A stretch of 35,716 bases of DNA from Oscillatoriales cyanobacterium (GCA_004292745.1 RDXH01000056.1:1-35716), one strand, 5' to 3'; counted from the first letter of the stretch, positions 18,556 through 26,235 are shown. Notes: generated from the letters alone by a model not told the origin. Numbers and translations are program-made.

Positions 18556-21490
18556 TACCTCCTGTCTCCTCCCTTAGCAAGGGGAAATCCTCTCCTGTCT
18601 CCCCCCTTACCAAGGGGGGATTAAGGGGGGTTACTTTTGCACCGGCTAGGATTAATGCGGATTTTTCGGGATTGTCAAAGTCGAAAAAGCCGTGACAGGA
18701 AAAGTGGGCGATATCGGCATTTTGCAAGCTGGCAATTTGTTGTTGCAATCCTGCTTTACTTGCCTTTTCCCGAATCAATACTTCAGCGGGATTGAAGGAT
18801 TTGGCAATGGCTTCGACTTCGATGTCGGTGAAGTCTAAATCTTCTGTGGGGTTTTGGATGGCAAAAAATTTGCTGGGTGATGAGTCTTCGGCTGTCAAGT
18901 TTTCCCGCTGAGATAATTGCAAAAGTTGGCAACTGGGTGTGTATCTCACGCCACCTGGGAAAAGTTCGAGAAGACATCCAATTTCTAGGGTTTTGTCTGC
19001 TTTTTTTCGGCTGCTGGTGAGGGCGTGTAGGGGGAATAGGTGCAAGTATCGGAAGGGAACTAAGATTAATTTTTGGCAGTTTTCGGGGAGGCGAGAAATT
19101 ATTTCGTCGATGTGCAGAATCTGGGCTAATTTTTTCAGGCGGCTGTCTAGTTGGTTTTTCCAGTTGTCGTATTTTTTCTCGTCTTTGATGTCGTCGAGAT
19201 ATTCCTGTTGTAACTCTTCTAATGCTTGCAAGTCTTGATAGGAAGATTGCCAGATATCCGGTTGAGGAGAGTCGCGGGTGACAATCAAAACTTTAAAGCT
19301 GTTGTAGGTAATGTACCATTCTAAAATTGCTTCGTTTTCAGCTAACAGGCTGCGAATTTCTGCAAAACTAATCCGCTGTACTTGGCTGGGAAGGCTGCGG
19401 GCTTTGTGAAACAATTCTACGAGGTTTCTGGTTTTGCTGCGTTCGATGTATTCTAGGGCGGCAGTGGAGTTTTCCATTGCTAGGCAAACTTCTACCATGC
19501 GCTGATAAAGTATATTCCATTCTTCAGCTAATTTCTGTCTGTCTGCTTCGCCGCCGATAATGATTTCACTCCGCATTAATTCGACTGTCTCGATGGCAGA
19601 GTTAAAGGTATTGTAAGCTTCTGGGAGTTGGGAATTTTTCTGGTAGGCTATTCCCAGATTAGATAAGGATCGAGCATAATCTATCGGAAATGCCTCGCGA
19701 GTGTAAACGGACAAAGCTGCCTGATAAGTGGCAATCGCCTTTTCTAGATTATCGGCTTCTTCCCCTCTGATTCTCATGCCGTAGGCATTCCCTAAATTAT
19801 TTAGACTCCTTGCCCATTCAAAGGGAAATGCCTCGCGGGTGTAAACCTTTAAGGATGCTTGAAAAGTGGAAATTGACATTTCTAGATTGTTGGTTTCTTC
19901 CCCTCTGATTCTGTAGAGGTAGGCAACCGCCAAATTATTTTGAGTATTTGCCCATTCCAAGGGAAATGCCTCGCTGGTGTAAACTGACAATACTTTATGA
20001 TAAGCGGAAATTGCCTTTTCTAGATTATCCGCTTTTTCCCCTCTGATTCTTTGGCTGTAGGCATTCGCCAAATTATTTAGACTTCTTGCCCATTCAAAGG
20101 GAAAAGCCTCGGAGGTGTAAACTAATAATGATTCCTGACAAGCGGAAATCGCCTGTTCTAAATTATCTGCTTTTTCTCCTCGGATTCTGTCGATGTAGGT
20201 ACTCGCCAAATTATTTTGAGTCCCCGCCCATTCAAAGGGAAACGCCTTGCGGGTGGAAACTAACAATGATGCTTGCAAAGCGGAAATTGCCATTTCTAGA
20301 TTATGCGCTTTTTCACCTCTGATTCTGTTATTGTAGGCAGCGGCCAAATTATTTAGACTTCTTGCCCATTCAAAGGGAAATGCCTCGCGAGTGTAAACTG
20401 ATAATGATGCCTCAAAAAAAGAAATCGCCATTTCTAGATTATCTGCTTTTTCGCCTCTGATTCTGTAGAGGTAGGCAGCCGCCAAATTATTTTGAGTATT
20501 TGCCCATTCAAAGGGAAATGTCTCGCGGGTGTAAACGGACAATGCTAATTGATAAGTGGCGATCGCCATTTCTAGATTATGCGCTTTTTCACCTCTGATT
20601 CTGTTGCTGTAGGCAAGCCCCAAATTAATTTGAGTCCCTGCCCAATCTTCAGGAAATGCCTCACGGGTGCGAATTTTCAAAACTTCCTGACAAATGGATA
20701 TCGCCATTTCTAGATTATGCGCTTTTTCACCTCTGATTCTGTTGCTGTAGGCAAGCCCCAAATTAATTTGAGTCCTTGCCCAATCTTCAGGAAATGCCTC
20801 GCGGGTGCGAATTTTCAAAGCTTCCTGATAAATGGATATCGCCATTTCTAGATTATCTACTTTTTCGCCTCTGATTCTGTCACTATAAGCCAGCCCCAAA
20901 TTATTTTGAGTCATTGCCAAATTTTCAGCATATTCTTGACTGGTAAAAACAGTCAACGCAACTTCATAACCTGCAATGGCAATTTCCAAATTACTAGCTT
21001 TGCTGCCTAAAGTAAATTTCTGGAGTGCATTGCTAAAATTGAAAATAACTGTTGTTAGAGAAATTCGCCTTTGGCTATCTGAGTTTGGCAAAGTTTCCCT
21101 CGCCCAATTTCCCAACACCACAGCCAAATTATCATTAACTAAGTTGAGATTATCCCGAAGCAGGGCATAAATTACATTGCAATCGCCGTCGCTGTCTGAA
21201 GTTAACTGCAACACTTCCATTAGGAATTTGCGGTAAGTGGCGGGTGATGATTTCTCTAGCGTTGTATTGCTATAAGTACCCATGAGATGCCCTGCAAGAG
21301 TCATTAAAGAATTAGCATCATCCAGGTTGTTCTCTTTTCTTAGATCATTTGCCCTCTCTAGCATTACCTGTACCAACCCCGCATCAACCAACTCGGAGTT
21401 TGCCTGCAAAATTTGGTTTTCTTCCCCGCTGGGGCAATTCAGTAGCGATTCAATCAGATTCAGATAAGCTTGGATGCGTTCTTCGTTCAT
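18368..21490 (-). CDS. TPR-repeat CHAT protein, frame broken before the catalytic Cys
   Basis: 1040-aa frame from ATG 21490. The N-terminus (RIQAYLNLIESLLNCPSGEE, ANSELVDAGLVQVMLERAN) is that of cyanobacterial TPR-CHAT proteins. Residues ~165-620 are about ten near-identical 46-residue repeats, each with a variant of RIRGEKADNLEMAISAYQ and EAFPFEWARTQNNLAAAY, forming a tandem TPR superhelix. The CHAT domain begins ~700 (LEYIERSKTRNLVELFHKAR) and includes the catalytic His933 in IAHFSCHGFFDFDNPEKSAL. After ILAGAKVTPL the frame enters a palindromic repeat translated as NPPLVRGETG and TPPLSKGGAGG, then goes out of frame and stops at 18368. The His half and Cys half of the active site are thus in different frames. 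Upstream of two co-oriented genes of unknown function. Confidence 0.85.
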   Translation of the reverse strand: MNEERIQAYLNLIESLLNCPSGEENQILQANSELVDAGLVQVMLERANDLRKENNLDDANSLMTLAGHLMGTYSNTTLEKSSPATYRKFLMEVLQLTSDSDGDCNVIYALLRDNLNLVNDNLAVVLGNWARETLPNSDSQRRISLTTVIFNFSNALQKFTLGSKASNLEIAIAGYEVALTVFTSQEYAENLAMTQNNLGLAYSDRIRGEKVDNLEMAISIYQEALKIRTREAFPEDWARTQINLGLAYSNRIRGEKAHNLEMAISICQEVLKIRTREAFPEDWAGTQINLGLAYSNRIRGEKAHNLEMAIATYQLALSVYTRETFPFEWANTQNNLAAAYLYRIRGEKADNLEMAISFFEASLSVYTREAFPFEWARSLNNLAAAYNNRIRGEKAHNLEMAISALQASLLVSTRKAFPFEWAGTQNNLASTYIDRIRGEKADNLEQAISACQESLLVYTSEAFPFEWARSLNNLANAYSQRIRGEKADNLEKAISAYHKVLSVYTSEAFPLEWANTQNNLAVAYLYRIRGEETNNLEMSISTFQASLKVYTREAFPFEWARSLNNLGNAYGMRIRGEEADNLEKAIATYQAALSVYTREAFPIDYARSLSNLGIAYQKNSQLPEAYNTFNSAIETVELMRSEIIIGGEADRQKLAEEWNILYQRMVEVCLAMENSTAALEYIERSKTRNLVELFHKARSLPSQVQRISFAEIRSLLAENEAILEWYITYNSFKVLIVTRDSPQPDIWQSSYQDLQALEELQQEYLDDIKDEKKYDNWKNQLDSRLKKLAQILHIDEIISRLPENCQKLILVPFRYLHLFPLHALTSSRKKADKTLEIGCLLELFPGGVRYTPSCQLLQLSQRENLTAEDSSPSKFFAIQNPTEDLDFTDIEVEAIAKSFNPAEVLIREKASKAGLQQQIASLQNADIAHFSCHGFFDFDNPEKSALILAGAKVTPLNPPLVRGETGEDFPLLREETGGNETPPLSKGGAGGGSLRGKALYSFPPRRNLRHHRMPDSDRNLRFAVKQMPFSSPFCLRNWVN
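18513..18635. repeat. G/C-palindromic repeat inserted in the CHAT domain
   Basis: Three linked hairpins: CCCCCTTGCTAAGGGGG (within 18530-18547), CCCTTAGCAAGGG (18571-18583) and CCCCCCTTACCAAGGGGGG (18601-18619), separated by CTCCTGTCTCC spacers. It interrupts the CHAT domain between ILAGA and the GETFDITE region. Homopolymer runs of seven or eight C or G at 18516-18523, 18526-18533 and 18541-18547 are where the reading frame is lost. Confidence 0.85.
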
Positions 21491-21556
21491 TGCTTACAAC
21501 CCATGTTTTTATAATTTTACATTCTTTGCCAGTGGAAAACAAGGGGAAAACCCGAC

Positions 21557-21595
21557 TTGCTGAATCGTCTGGAGTCGTTGGAGTGTGCGTCATAA
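21557..21595 (-). pseudogene. 5' fragment of a RelE-like toxin gene copy
   Basis: Reading the minus strand from 21595, the first 13 codons (MTHTPTTPDDSAS) match the start of the intact toxin gene at 23235 (MTHNPPTPDDSES). Base identity is 33 of 39, with a 15-base identical core. Downstream the similarity ends. Likely the leftover 5' end of a second copy of that gene. Confidence 0.5.
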
Positions 21596-21735
21596 GCTGC
21601 TACGCCACTATGTCGTATAATATAGAAACAAGATAAGTAAGCGATCGCAATAATGAATCTATTCTGAATGGACGCAACCTCATTCAAAAAAATCTCGATA
21701 ATTTGCGATGGGGCAAAAAACAAGAGGAAAGTAAA

Positions 21736-21987
21736 ATGATTTCACAAACTTTAGTAGAGATTGAACGTTCTATTAGTTCCCTGTCGATAGAAGAACAACT
21801 TTGGCTGCTGGAACGTATCGCTTGCCGAGTGCGGGAGAAAACTTACATAGCTAATAAACTCGCTAATCCTAAATACCTGGAAGCAGAGATAGCAGAGATG
21901 GCCAACGATCCAGATATTCAAGTTGAGATTGCTGCTATCAATCAAGAGTTTCTTGTGGCAGAAATGGATGGTTTAGAAGCACTATGA
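21736..21987 (+). CDS. Type II antitoxin of a MazEF/PemIK-like pair
   Basis: 83 aa from ATG 21736, preceded by AGAGGAAAG; a frame-extending ATG at 21703 lacks such a site. Sequence MISQTLVEIERSISSLSIEE, then QLWLLERIACRVREKT, is a common start among cyanobacterial antitoxins of this size. The C-terminal half is acidic (AEIAEMANDPDIQVEIAAIN), fitting a disordered toxin-neutralising tail. It overlaps the toxin start by four bases (ATGA). The N-terminal part probably dimerises and binds the operator, giving autoregulation. A TATAAT at 21616-21621 may be the -10 of its promoter. Confidence 0.75.
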   Translation: MISQTLVEIERSISSLSIEEQLWLLERIACRVREKTYIANKLANPKYLEAEIAEMANDPDIQVEIAAINQEFLVAEMDGLEAL

Positions 21988-22331
21988 GCATTCAGCGAGG
22001 GAAAATTTATTTTGTCAATCTTAACCCAGTTCATGGAAGAGAACAAGCTGGAATGCGACCTGTTTTGGTGCTTTCCATTGATACTATTAACCAGTCACCC
22101 TTAGTTGTTACTGTCATTGTCGGCACTAAAGGAACTAATATTCACCGCGACTATCGAACCAATGTGCGTGTTTCTGCGTCTGAAAGTGGTTTGCAAATAG
22201 AAACAGTTTTCCTCTGTTTTCAGATTCGATCTTTGGATAAAGAGCGATTTACTACGGATTCAGCAGGAGAACTTTCCGCAGAAAAAATGTTAGAAGTTGA
22301 ATCGGCGGTTCGTTACTGTTTTGGTTTATAA
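21984..22331 (+). CDS. MazF/PemK-family mRNA interferase toxin
   Basis: 115 aa. Family signatures: MSIQRGKIYFVNLNPVHGRE, then QAGMRPVLVLSID (the GxEQxGxRPVLVL-type core), VVTVIVGTKGT, and LCFQIRSLDKERF (DQIRSVDxxR-like). MazF toxins cut single-stranded mRNA at short motifs and stop growth until neutralised. Start overlaps the antitoxin stop (ATGA), the usual arrangement. Its 3' end directly abuts the remnant of a HEPN gene on the other strand. Confidence 0.9.
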   Translation: MSIQRGKIYFVNLNPVHGREQAGMRPVLVLSIDTINQSPLVVTVIVGTKGTNIHRDYRTNVRVSASESGLQIETVFLCFQIRSLDKERFTTDSAGELSAEKMLEVESAVRYCFGL

Positions 22332-22406
22332 AAATTTGGAGTGTTTAATTGATATTAGCGATCGCAGGCTAGATTTCCTAATTAATTCTAATTGTTCGGG
22401 TTTCAT
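22326..22406 (-). pseudogene. Truncated HEPN partner of the MNT gene
   Basis: Twenty-six codons starting with an ATGA overlap of the MNT stop: MKPEQLELIRKSSLRSL, then unrelated residues and a stop at 22326, inside the mazF stop region. HEPN proteins of MNT/HEPN pairs commonly begin xPEQxxLLxKAxxSLxAA and are ~130 aa. I infer that the HEPN gene was cut off here, probably when the mazEF block joined. Confidence 0.5.
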
Positions 22407-22729
22407 AAAGCTATTCCCTCTTTACGAATGTTCCTCAATAAAGGCCCATTGTAGTGCAAAAACCGATTTTCGTCCATAAACAAACAGCTAATCACTTCAT
22501 CATTTTGGAGAGACAAGTCTGCCCGAATATGGCTAATTTTTTTGATTTCTTCGCCGGGATTGACTTGTCCTTTCAGAACTACCAAAACATCAATATCTGA
22601 GTCGGGATCTGCGTCGCCCCGCGCTTGGGAACCGTAGAGTACCATTTGGGTGAGCCGATCGCCATACAGGAACTCGAAGTGCGATCGCAATTCAGCTAGA
22701 ATGGTCTTGAGTTTATCGTTGATTTTCAT
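22403..22729 (-). CDS. MNT-type nucleotidyltransferase (antitoxin-like)
   Basis: 108 aa. Minimal nucleotidyltransferase: VLYGSQARGDADPDSDIDVL carries the GS-x10-DxD active site, with a possible third acidic residue later in the chain. MNT proteins in MNT/HEPN pairs act as antitoxins by AMPylating the HEPN RNase; that is family knowledge. The stop overlaps an ATG (ATGA) of what should be the HEPN gene, but only 26 codons remain there, so this antitoxin appears orphaned. 36 bases separate it from the upstream toxin gene on the same strand. Confidence 0.88.
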   Translation of the reverse strand: MKINDKLKTILAELRSHFEFLYGDRLTQMVLYGSQARGDADPDSDIDVLVVLKGQVNPGEEIKKISHIRADLSLQNDEVISCLFMDENRFLHYNGPLLRNIRKEGIAL

Positions 22730-22764
22730 AAATAATATTTGGTGGTTGAAAGCCCCTGTTTTTT

Positions 22765-23235
22765 TTACGGAGGAGTTGGCGCTGACTTAGGATGTTTTCC
22801 TGCGTAGTAAACAAGCACTTTGCGTTGGTCTTCATCGGGTACATAAAATACTCGATCAGAACTTGTCACTTCATATTCCCATGCACCTTGATAAAGCTTG
22901 CCTTTTAACGGAAAAACTCTCTTCGGCTTTCTCACCATCGGGCTACTACATAAATCCTGATAGCAGCGACGAGTATTCTCAGGCGCACGTAACAATAAAG
23001 CTTCCCAATCCCGATTAACCCTTCGGTTTTTCGCTACTACTAACCAGGGCGATTCAGATAATTGCGCGATAATTTCGGCTGGATTTTCTTTTTCTTCAGA
23101 TGGGGGTGTAGAAGGTGCTGTAAGTGATTCTTCAGGCGGGATTACTAACTCAGAAAGCACGGGTACAGGTGCGGCAAGTTCTTCAGAGGAAACCGCGCTT
23201 TCTGAATCGTCTGGAGTGGGTGGATTGTGTGTCAT
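22765..23235 (-). CDS. RelE/ParE-superfamily-like toxin with disordered N-terminus
   Basis: 156 aa. Residues 1-~60 are Pro/Glu/Ser-rich and probably disordered (VPVLSELVIPPEESLTAPST). The C-terminal ~95 residues resemble a RelE-like fold: NRRVNRDWEALLLRAPENTR, then GKLYQGAWEYEVTSSDRVFY and RKVLVYYAGKHPKSAPTPP. The stretch WEYEVTSSDRVFY followed by VLVYYAGKHP fits the beta-strand core of ribosome-dependent or gyrase toxins. The pairing with a Phd-like gene, overlapping by four bases, supports a toxin role. The exact family and target are not certain. A fragment of a second copy lies at 21557-21595. Confidence 0.75.
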   Translation of the reverse strand: MTHNPPTPDDSESAVSSEELAAPVPVLSELVIPPEESLTAPSTPPSEEKENPAEIIAQLSESPWLVVAKNRRVNRDWEALLLRAPENTRRCYQDLCSSPMVRKPKRVFPLKGKLYQGAWEYEVTSSDRVFYVPDEDQRKVLVYYAGKHPKSAPTPP

Positions 23236-23741
23236 ACCTGAGTGGATTCAGTTGTGCTTTCTATTTGAGGCGCTGTCAACAAAACTTCGTCAATTGCATC
23301 GTTGAAAGCTGCTGCGAGTTCCGGGCACGAAAGTGCGATCGCGCTTTCTAGCCATTCATGGATTACAATCTCGATCGCACTCCACGCCCCAGGTTCCGAC
23401 TCCGCAAGTCGGTAAGCTGTTTCTAATTCAGCAATCAATTCGCACAATTCATCTGAGTCAAATACTTTCAGCCACCCATAGGGATGTTCTGAACTAATTG
23501 GTTCTCCCAAACGCAGGCGGTAAGCAGCCGCCATCACTTCAAATACTGTTAAAGAAACAGTTGCAGCTTTTACCCACAGCGCCATCTCCTCGCGCCGCAG
23601 CAAAGCAAAATGTTGGTCGTTGCGAGTGATGGTAACAGGGTGTTCCATCGCCAAATCGAGAACTCGCCCCGGTTGTTGGTTCAATTCGGTTGCGGTGATT
23701 AATTCATCGCCGTAAACAAGGCGCGAAGATTCATTTAGCAT
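23232..23741 (-). CDS. Phd/YefM-like antitoxin
   Basis: 169 aa. The first ~60 residues follow the Phd/YefM pattern: ITATELNQQPGRVLDLAMEH, then PVTITRNDQHFALLRREEMA, i.e. the dimerising and DNA-binding domain. The remaining ~110 residues are helical and acidic (YGWLKVFDSDELCELIAELE, IEIVIHEWLESAIALSCPE), longer than usual for Phd, and would include the toxin-binding part. Upstream gene of the pair; its stop overlaps the toxin ATG. Probably autoregulated with its toxin. Confidence 0.8.
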   Translation of the reverse strand: MLNESSRLVYGDELITATELNQQPGRVLDLAMEHPVTITRNDQHFALLRREEMALWVKAATVSLTVFEVMAAAYRLRLGEPISSEHPYGWLKVFDSDELCELIAELETAYRLAESEPGAWSAIEIVIHEWLESAIALSCPELAAAFNDAIDEVLLTAPQIESTTESTQV

Positions 23742-23806
23742 AGTTTTTGCGCCGGCCTGTGATTCGGAATGCTTGTTAATCTATGTATTGATTATAGACG
23801 TAATTA

Positions 23807-23920
23807 GACTCGATGGTTAAAACCGGGTCTACATAAGATTAGACTCGGCGGTTGAAACCGCGTCTACACAAACAAAACCCGACGAAAGCGGGTTGAAGAG
23901 TGTACGGTTTCAACCGCCGG
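23807..23920. repeat. Dispersed repeat with GGCGGTTGAAACCGCGTCT core, complex copy
   Basis: Two direct partial copies (GACTCGATGGTTAAAACCGG and GACTCGGCGGTTGAAACCGC), then an AACCCGACGAAAGCGGGTT hairpin and an inverted copy (GGTTTCAACCGCC). Same family as 15747-15798. Lies between the antitoxin promoter side and the hlyD stop. Confidence 0.75.
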
Positions 23921-23941
23921 ATCAAAATAACTAATGACTAA

Positions 23942-25057
23942 TTACATATCTGTCATTAACCTTGCCTTCCGCAACACAAATGTCAACACTGTTTCTTGAC
24001 CAGTAATAATGTCGGCTCTACCTTCCATTCCCGACTGAATTGAATACTGGCGTGGGGTATTTGCCTGGGAAGTTCCGAATGCTTGATTGCTGGTAGATTC
24101 GAGTTTTGTTAGATAGGTTTGATCGGGTTTAATGGCAACTTCATAGTAAGCACTACCTAAATTATTATTGGGGTTTTGAGTTGCGATCGCATCTGGAGCA
24201 ATTTCGCTGACAGTCCCTTTCAATGTACCGTAGTCGGGGAAGGGTAGGGCGGAAATTCTCATTTGTACGGGTTGACCAATTTGGATGCTAGCAATATCTT
24301 GGGATGTTACTCTGGCTTTGATTACGAGGGGTACGCCACTGGGGACGATTTGGGCGATCGCACTTCCTGCTTGCACAGTTTGACCAGGATGTTCTAACTC
24401 TACTTTGAGAATTGTACCGTCTGCTGGAGATCTGACAACGCTATATTTGAGTTTTAATTCAACTTGATTTAGTTCTTTTTGAGCTTGAATCAATTGCTGT
24501 TGAATTGAGGAGCGTTTCACCAGCAAAACCCGCCGACTTCTGCCTAATCGTTCAGCTACATCGGGCAGGGATGTTGCTAATTTTACCAGAGCTGATTCCA
24601 CTAATTTATCTGCTGCGGAACTTTCATTTTGGATACTCTGAAATTGGGCGCTAGCTAAAATTTGATTCTCCAATTCCCGCAATTGGCGATTGATTTCATC
24701 GGCTGCTGTCTGAGACTGAGTGACAGTTTCTTGGAATTGCTTTTTTTGACTATCTAACCGGGATGCGTCCACAACGGCGATCGGATCTCCTTGTTTCACC
24801 ACCTGATTTTCAGTAACTGCAATGCTTTCGACGGTGCCCTCTGTTGTCGCTTGTACAACGCGGACTTCTCCGGCGGGGCGGACGATCGCATCTGCTTTAA
24901 CTGTAGCACTGTATTTGGTGACGCTAGCAAGGGCGATCGCACCTCCAAATGTAGCCACCATCAAAATTCCCCCCCAACTTGTCCAGCGGCTGACAGGGGG
25001 CAAAAATTGGTCGTTCTCAAAGGTTTCAACGGATGGGGATTCGGGAAGGGGAGACAT
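23942..25057 (-). CDS. HlyD-family membrane fusion protein of peptide exporter
   Basis: 371 aa. A short cytoplasmic start with a single membrane segment (~28-48, SWGGILMVATFGGAIALASV), then the biotinyl-lipoyl half motif (VVQATTEGTVESIAVTENQV, VKQGDPIAVVDASRLDSQ), a long coiled-coil hairpin (~100-210), the second half (VVRSPADGTILKVELEHPGQ, VQAGSAIAQIVPSG) and a beta-barrel region to the end (IKARVTSQDIASIQIGQPV). This is the adaptor of type I-like or C39-peptidase ABC exporters. It faces away from the precursor genes and the C39 ABC transporter at 26721, the likely inner-membrane partner. No strong ribosome-binding site; a purine-rich tract precedes the start. Confidence 0.9.
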   Translation of the reverse strand: MSPLPESPSVETFENDQFLPPVSRWTSWGGILMVATFGGAIALASVTKYSATVKADAIVRPAGEVRVVQATTEGTVESIAVTENQVVKQGDPIAVVDASRLDSQKKQFQETVTQSQTAADEINRQLRELENQILASAQFQSIQNESSAADKLVESALVKLATSLPDVAERLGRSRRVLLVKRSSIQQQLIQAQKELNQVELKLKYSVVRSPADGTILKVELEHPGQTVQAGSAIAQIVPSGVPLVIKARVTSQDIASIQIGQPVQMRISALPFPDYGTLKGTVSEIAPDAIATQNPNNNLGSAYYEVAIKPDQTYLTKLESTSNQAFGTSQANTPRQYSIQSGMEGRADIITGQETVLTFVLRKARLMTDM

Positions 25058-25068
25058 GGCGACAACAG

Positions 25069-25122
25069 GGTAAGAAGAAGGAAGAAGGAAGATGGAAGAT
25101 CGAAGAAGGAAGATGGAAGAAA
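25069..25122. repeat. Purine-rich low-complexity tandem tract
   Basis: Repeated GAAGGAAGATG units on the plus strand just upstream of the hlyD start. On the hlyD coding strand this is a CT-rich tract in the 5' leader. Confidence 0.6.
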
Positions 25123-25517
25123 TTTAGGCGATCGCCTAATTAGCCCTAAGGATTTCAGCAATTAATAATCTTCTAACCACGGTTCGGGTTGCTTTAAAAA
25201 TTCCACATAGTGACTAACTCTAAACATCCTTATTTCTTTGAGCGCATTTATTTTTAACTTTCCGGATAGCCCAGATACATTTAGAAGTCTCAATCAAAAT
25301 TCGTAGGCTACAGCCAAAAATCCGCACAGATTCCCTGAATGAGCATCCCAACTTCGCTCCCATATCGAGACTGGTAAAAAAACCGGGTTCTATTTTCATT
25401 ACACGTAAGTATTGAATAGTCACCGAATCTTTGACTGAGATCGATCTCTCTGAGACAGAGGGACGAAAAAGTCTTGACTGCAAATTTTTGATTAATTAAA
25501 TTCCCAAGGAGTTCATT
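25123..25517. other. Divergent regulatory region between hlyD and peptide genes
   Basis: No gene is supported. It must carry the promoters for hlyD (leftward) and the first precursor peptide (rightward). An inverted repeat GAGATCGATCTC lies at 25438-25449. The ribosome-binding site AAGGAG of the first peptide is at 25505-25510. Confidence 0.4.
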
Positions 25518-25745
25518 ATGTTTGAAAATCAACAACACTCACTGTTTACTGAACTAACAGATGCCGAATCTGCTACTGTCAGCGGTGGTAATAGGAGCAG
25601 CGGTGTCAGCGATATCGACAGTAATAGCGATGCCAGCAATAGCAATGCTGATGATATCAATACCTTCTTTTTTGTACCGGATGTCAGTCAACTTTATATG
25701 TACGATCCGAGTCGCCAGCGTCCCTATAAAACCATCGTAGTTTAG
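25518..25745 (+). CDS. Double-glycine-leader precursor peptide 1 (acidic core)
   Basis: 75 aa, ATG preceded by AAGGAG. Residues 8-24, SLFTELTDAESATVSGG, form a bacteriocin-type leader with a GG cleavage site, as cut by C39 peptidase exporters. The predicted core is residues 25-75: Ser/Asn/Asp-rich first half (SDIDSNSDASNSNADD), then an aromatic stretch TFFFVPDVSQLYMYDP, ending PYKTIVV. The core is net acidic and has no Cys. First of three precursors sharing the leader; no modification enzyme is encoded nearby. Export and leader removal by the transporter at 26721 is inferred from the leader and location. Function of the mature peptide unknown. Confidence 0.8.
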   Translation: MFENQQHSLFTELTDAESATVSGGNRSSGVSDIDSNSDASNSNADDINTFFFVPDVSQLYMYDPSRQRPYKTIVV

Positions 25746-25837
25746 AAAAGTAAGTGTAGGGGCTTACTTGGGAAAAAATCTCCGTAATATTCCGGAGAAC
25801 CATCTGCTTTTAAGAAACATAGATCAGTATTTAAACG

Positions 25838-25867
25838 AAGCTAGAAAGTTTATCGAGTTTCTAGCTT
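25838..25867 (+). promoter_or_regulatory. Perfect hairpin in leader of precursor peptide 2
   Basis: AAGCTAGAAA (25838-25847) and TTTCTAGCTT (25858-25867) form a perfect 10-base-pair stem with a 10-base loop, 34 bases before the peptide 2 ATG. The same region, with a weaker stem, precedes peptide 3 near 26175-26197. No T-run follows, so it is more likely an mRNA-stability or attenuation element than a terminator. Confidence 0.5.
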
Positions 25868-25901
25868 GTGTCCAATTTGAGCGCATAAAACGGAGTCTAT
25901 C

Positions 25902-26111
25902 ATGAAAGAAACTAAAGACACCTCACTAGAGGGCTCACTGTTTACTGACATCACCCCAGAAGCATCTGCCAGTGTCAACGGGGCTCATCGTTATCGTTAT
26001 GTCAGCCGTCGTAGCAACTGCGATAACTACAGCTACAATCCCTACTTCGATGGTCGCCCAGTTCATGGCTACGTACACAATGTGTCCTATCGTCGCTACT
26101 ACGACTGGTAA
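25902..26111 (+). CDS. Double-glycine-type precursor peptide 2 (Tyr/Arg-rich core)
   Basis: 69 aa, ATG preceded by ACGGAG. Leader residues 12-28, SLFTDITPEASASVNGA, match the leaders of peptides 1 and 3 but end in Gly-Ala instead of Gly-Gly, still acceptable to some C39 peptidases. The core (29-69) contains nine Tyr, seven Arg, three His, one Cys and a terminal Trp (start HRYRYVSRRSNCDNYSYN, end VSYRRYYDW). Net charge is positive. The 5' untranslated region is shared with peptide 3, indicating gene duplication followed by core divergence. Confidence 0.8.
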   Translation: MKETKDTSLEGSLFTDITPEASASVNGAHRYRYVSRRSNCDNYSYNPYFDGRPVHGYVHNVSYRRYYDW

Positions 26112-26235
26112 CTGACTGTGAGAACTTCAGAAATTTTGGTGTAAAAATTCAGAAATTCCAATTTAAACGATGATCTAGAATTTAGCTGAAATTTCTAATT
26201 ATTGTCCAATTTTATCAGCTTAAAAGGAGTTTATC

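Noticed and set aside
25838-25867. Hairpin before peptide 2 as a rho-independent terminator
   Set aside because: No T-run follows, and the structure is repeated in the leader of peptide 3, so a leader element is more likely.
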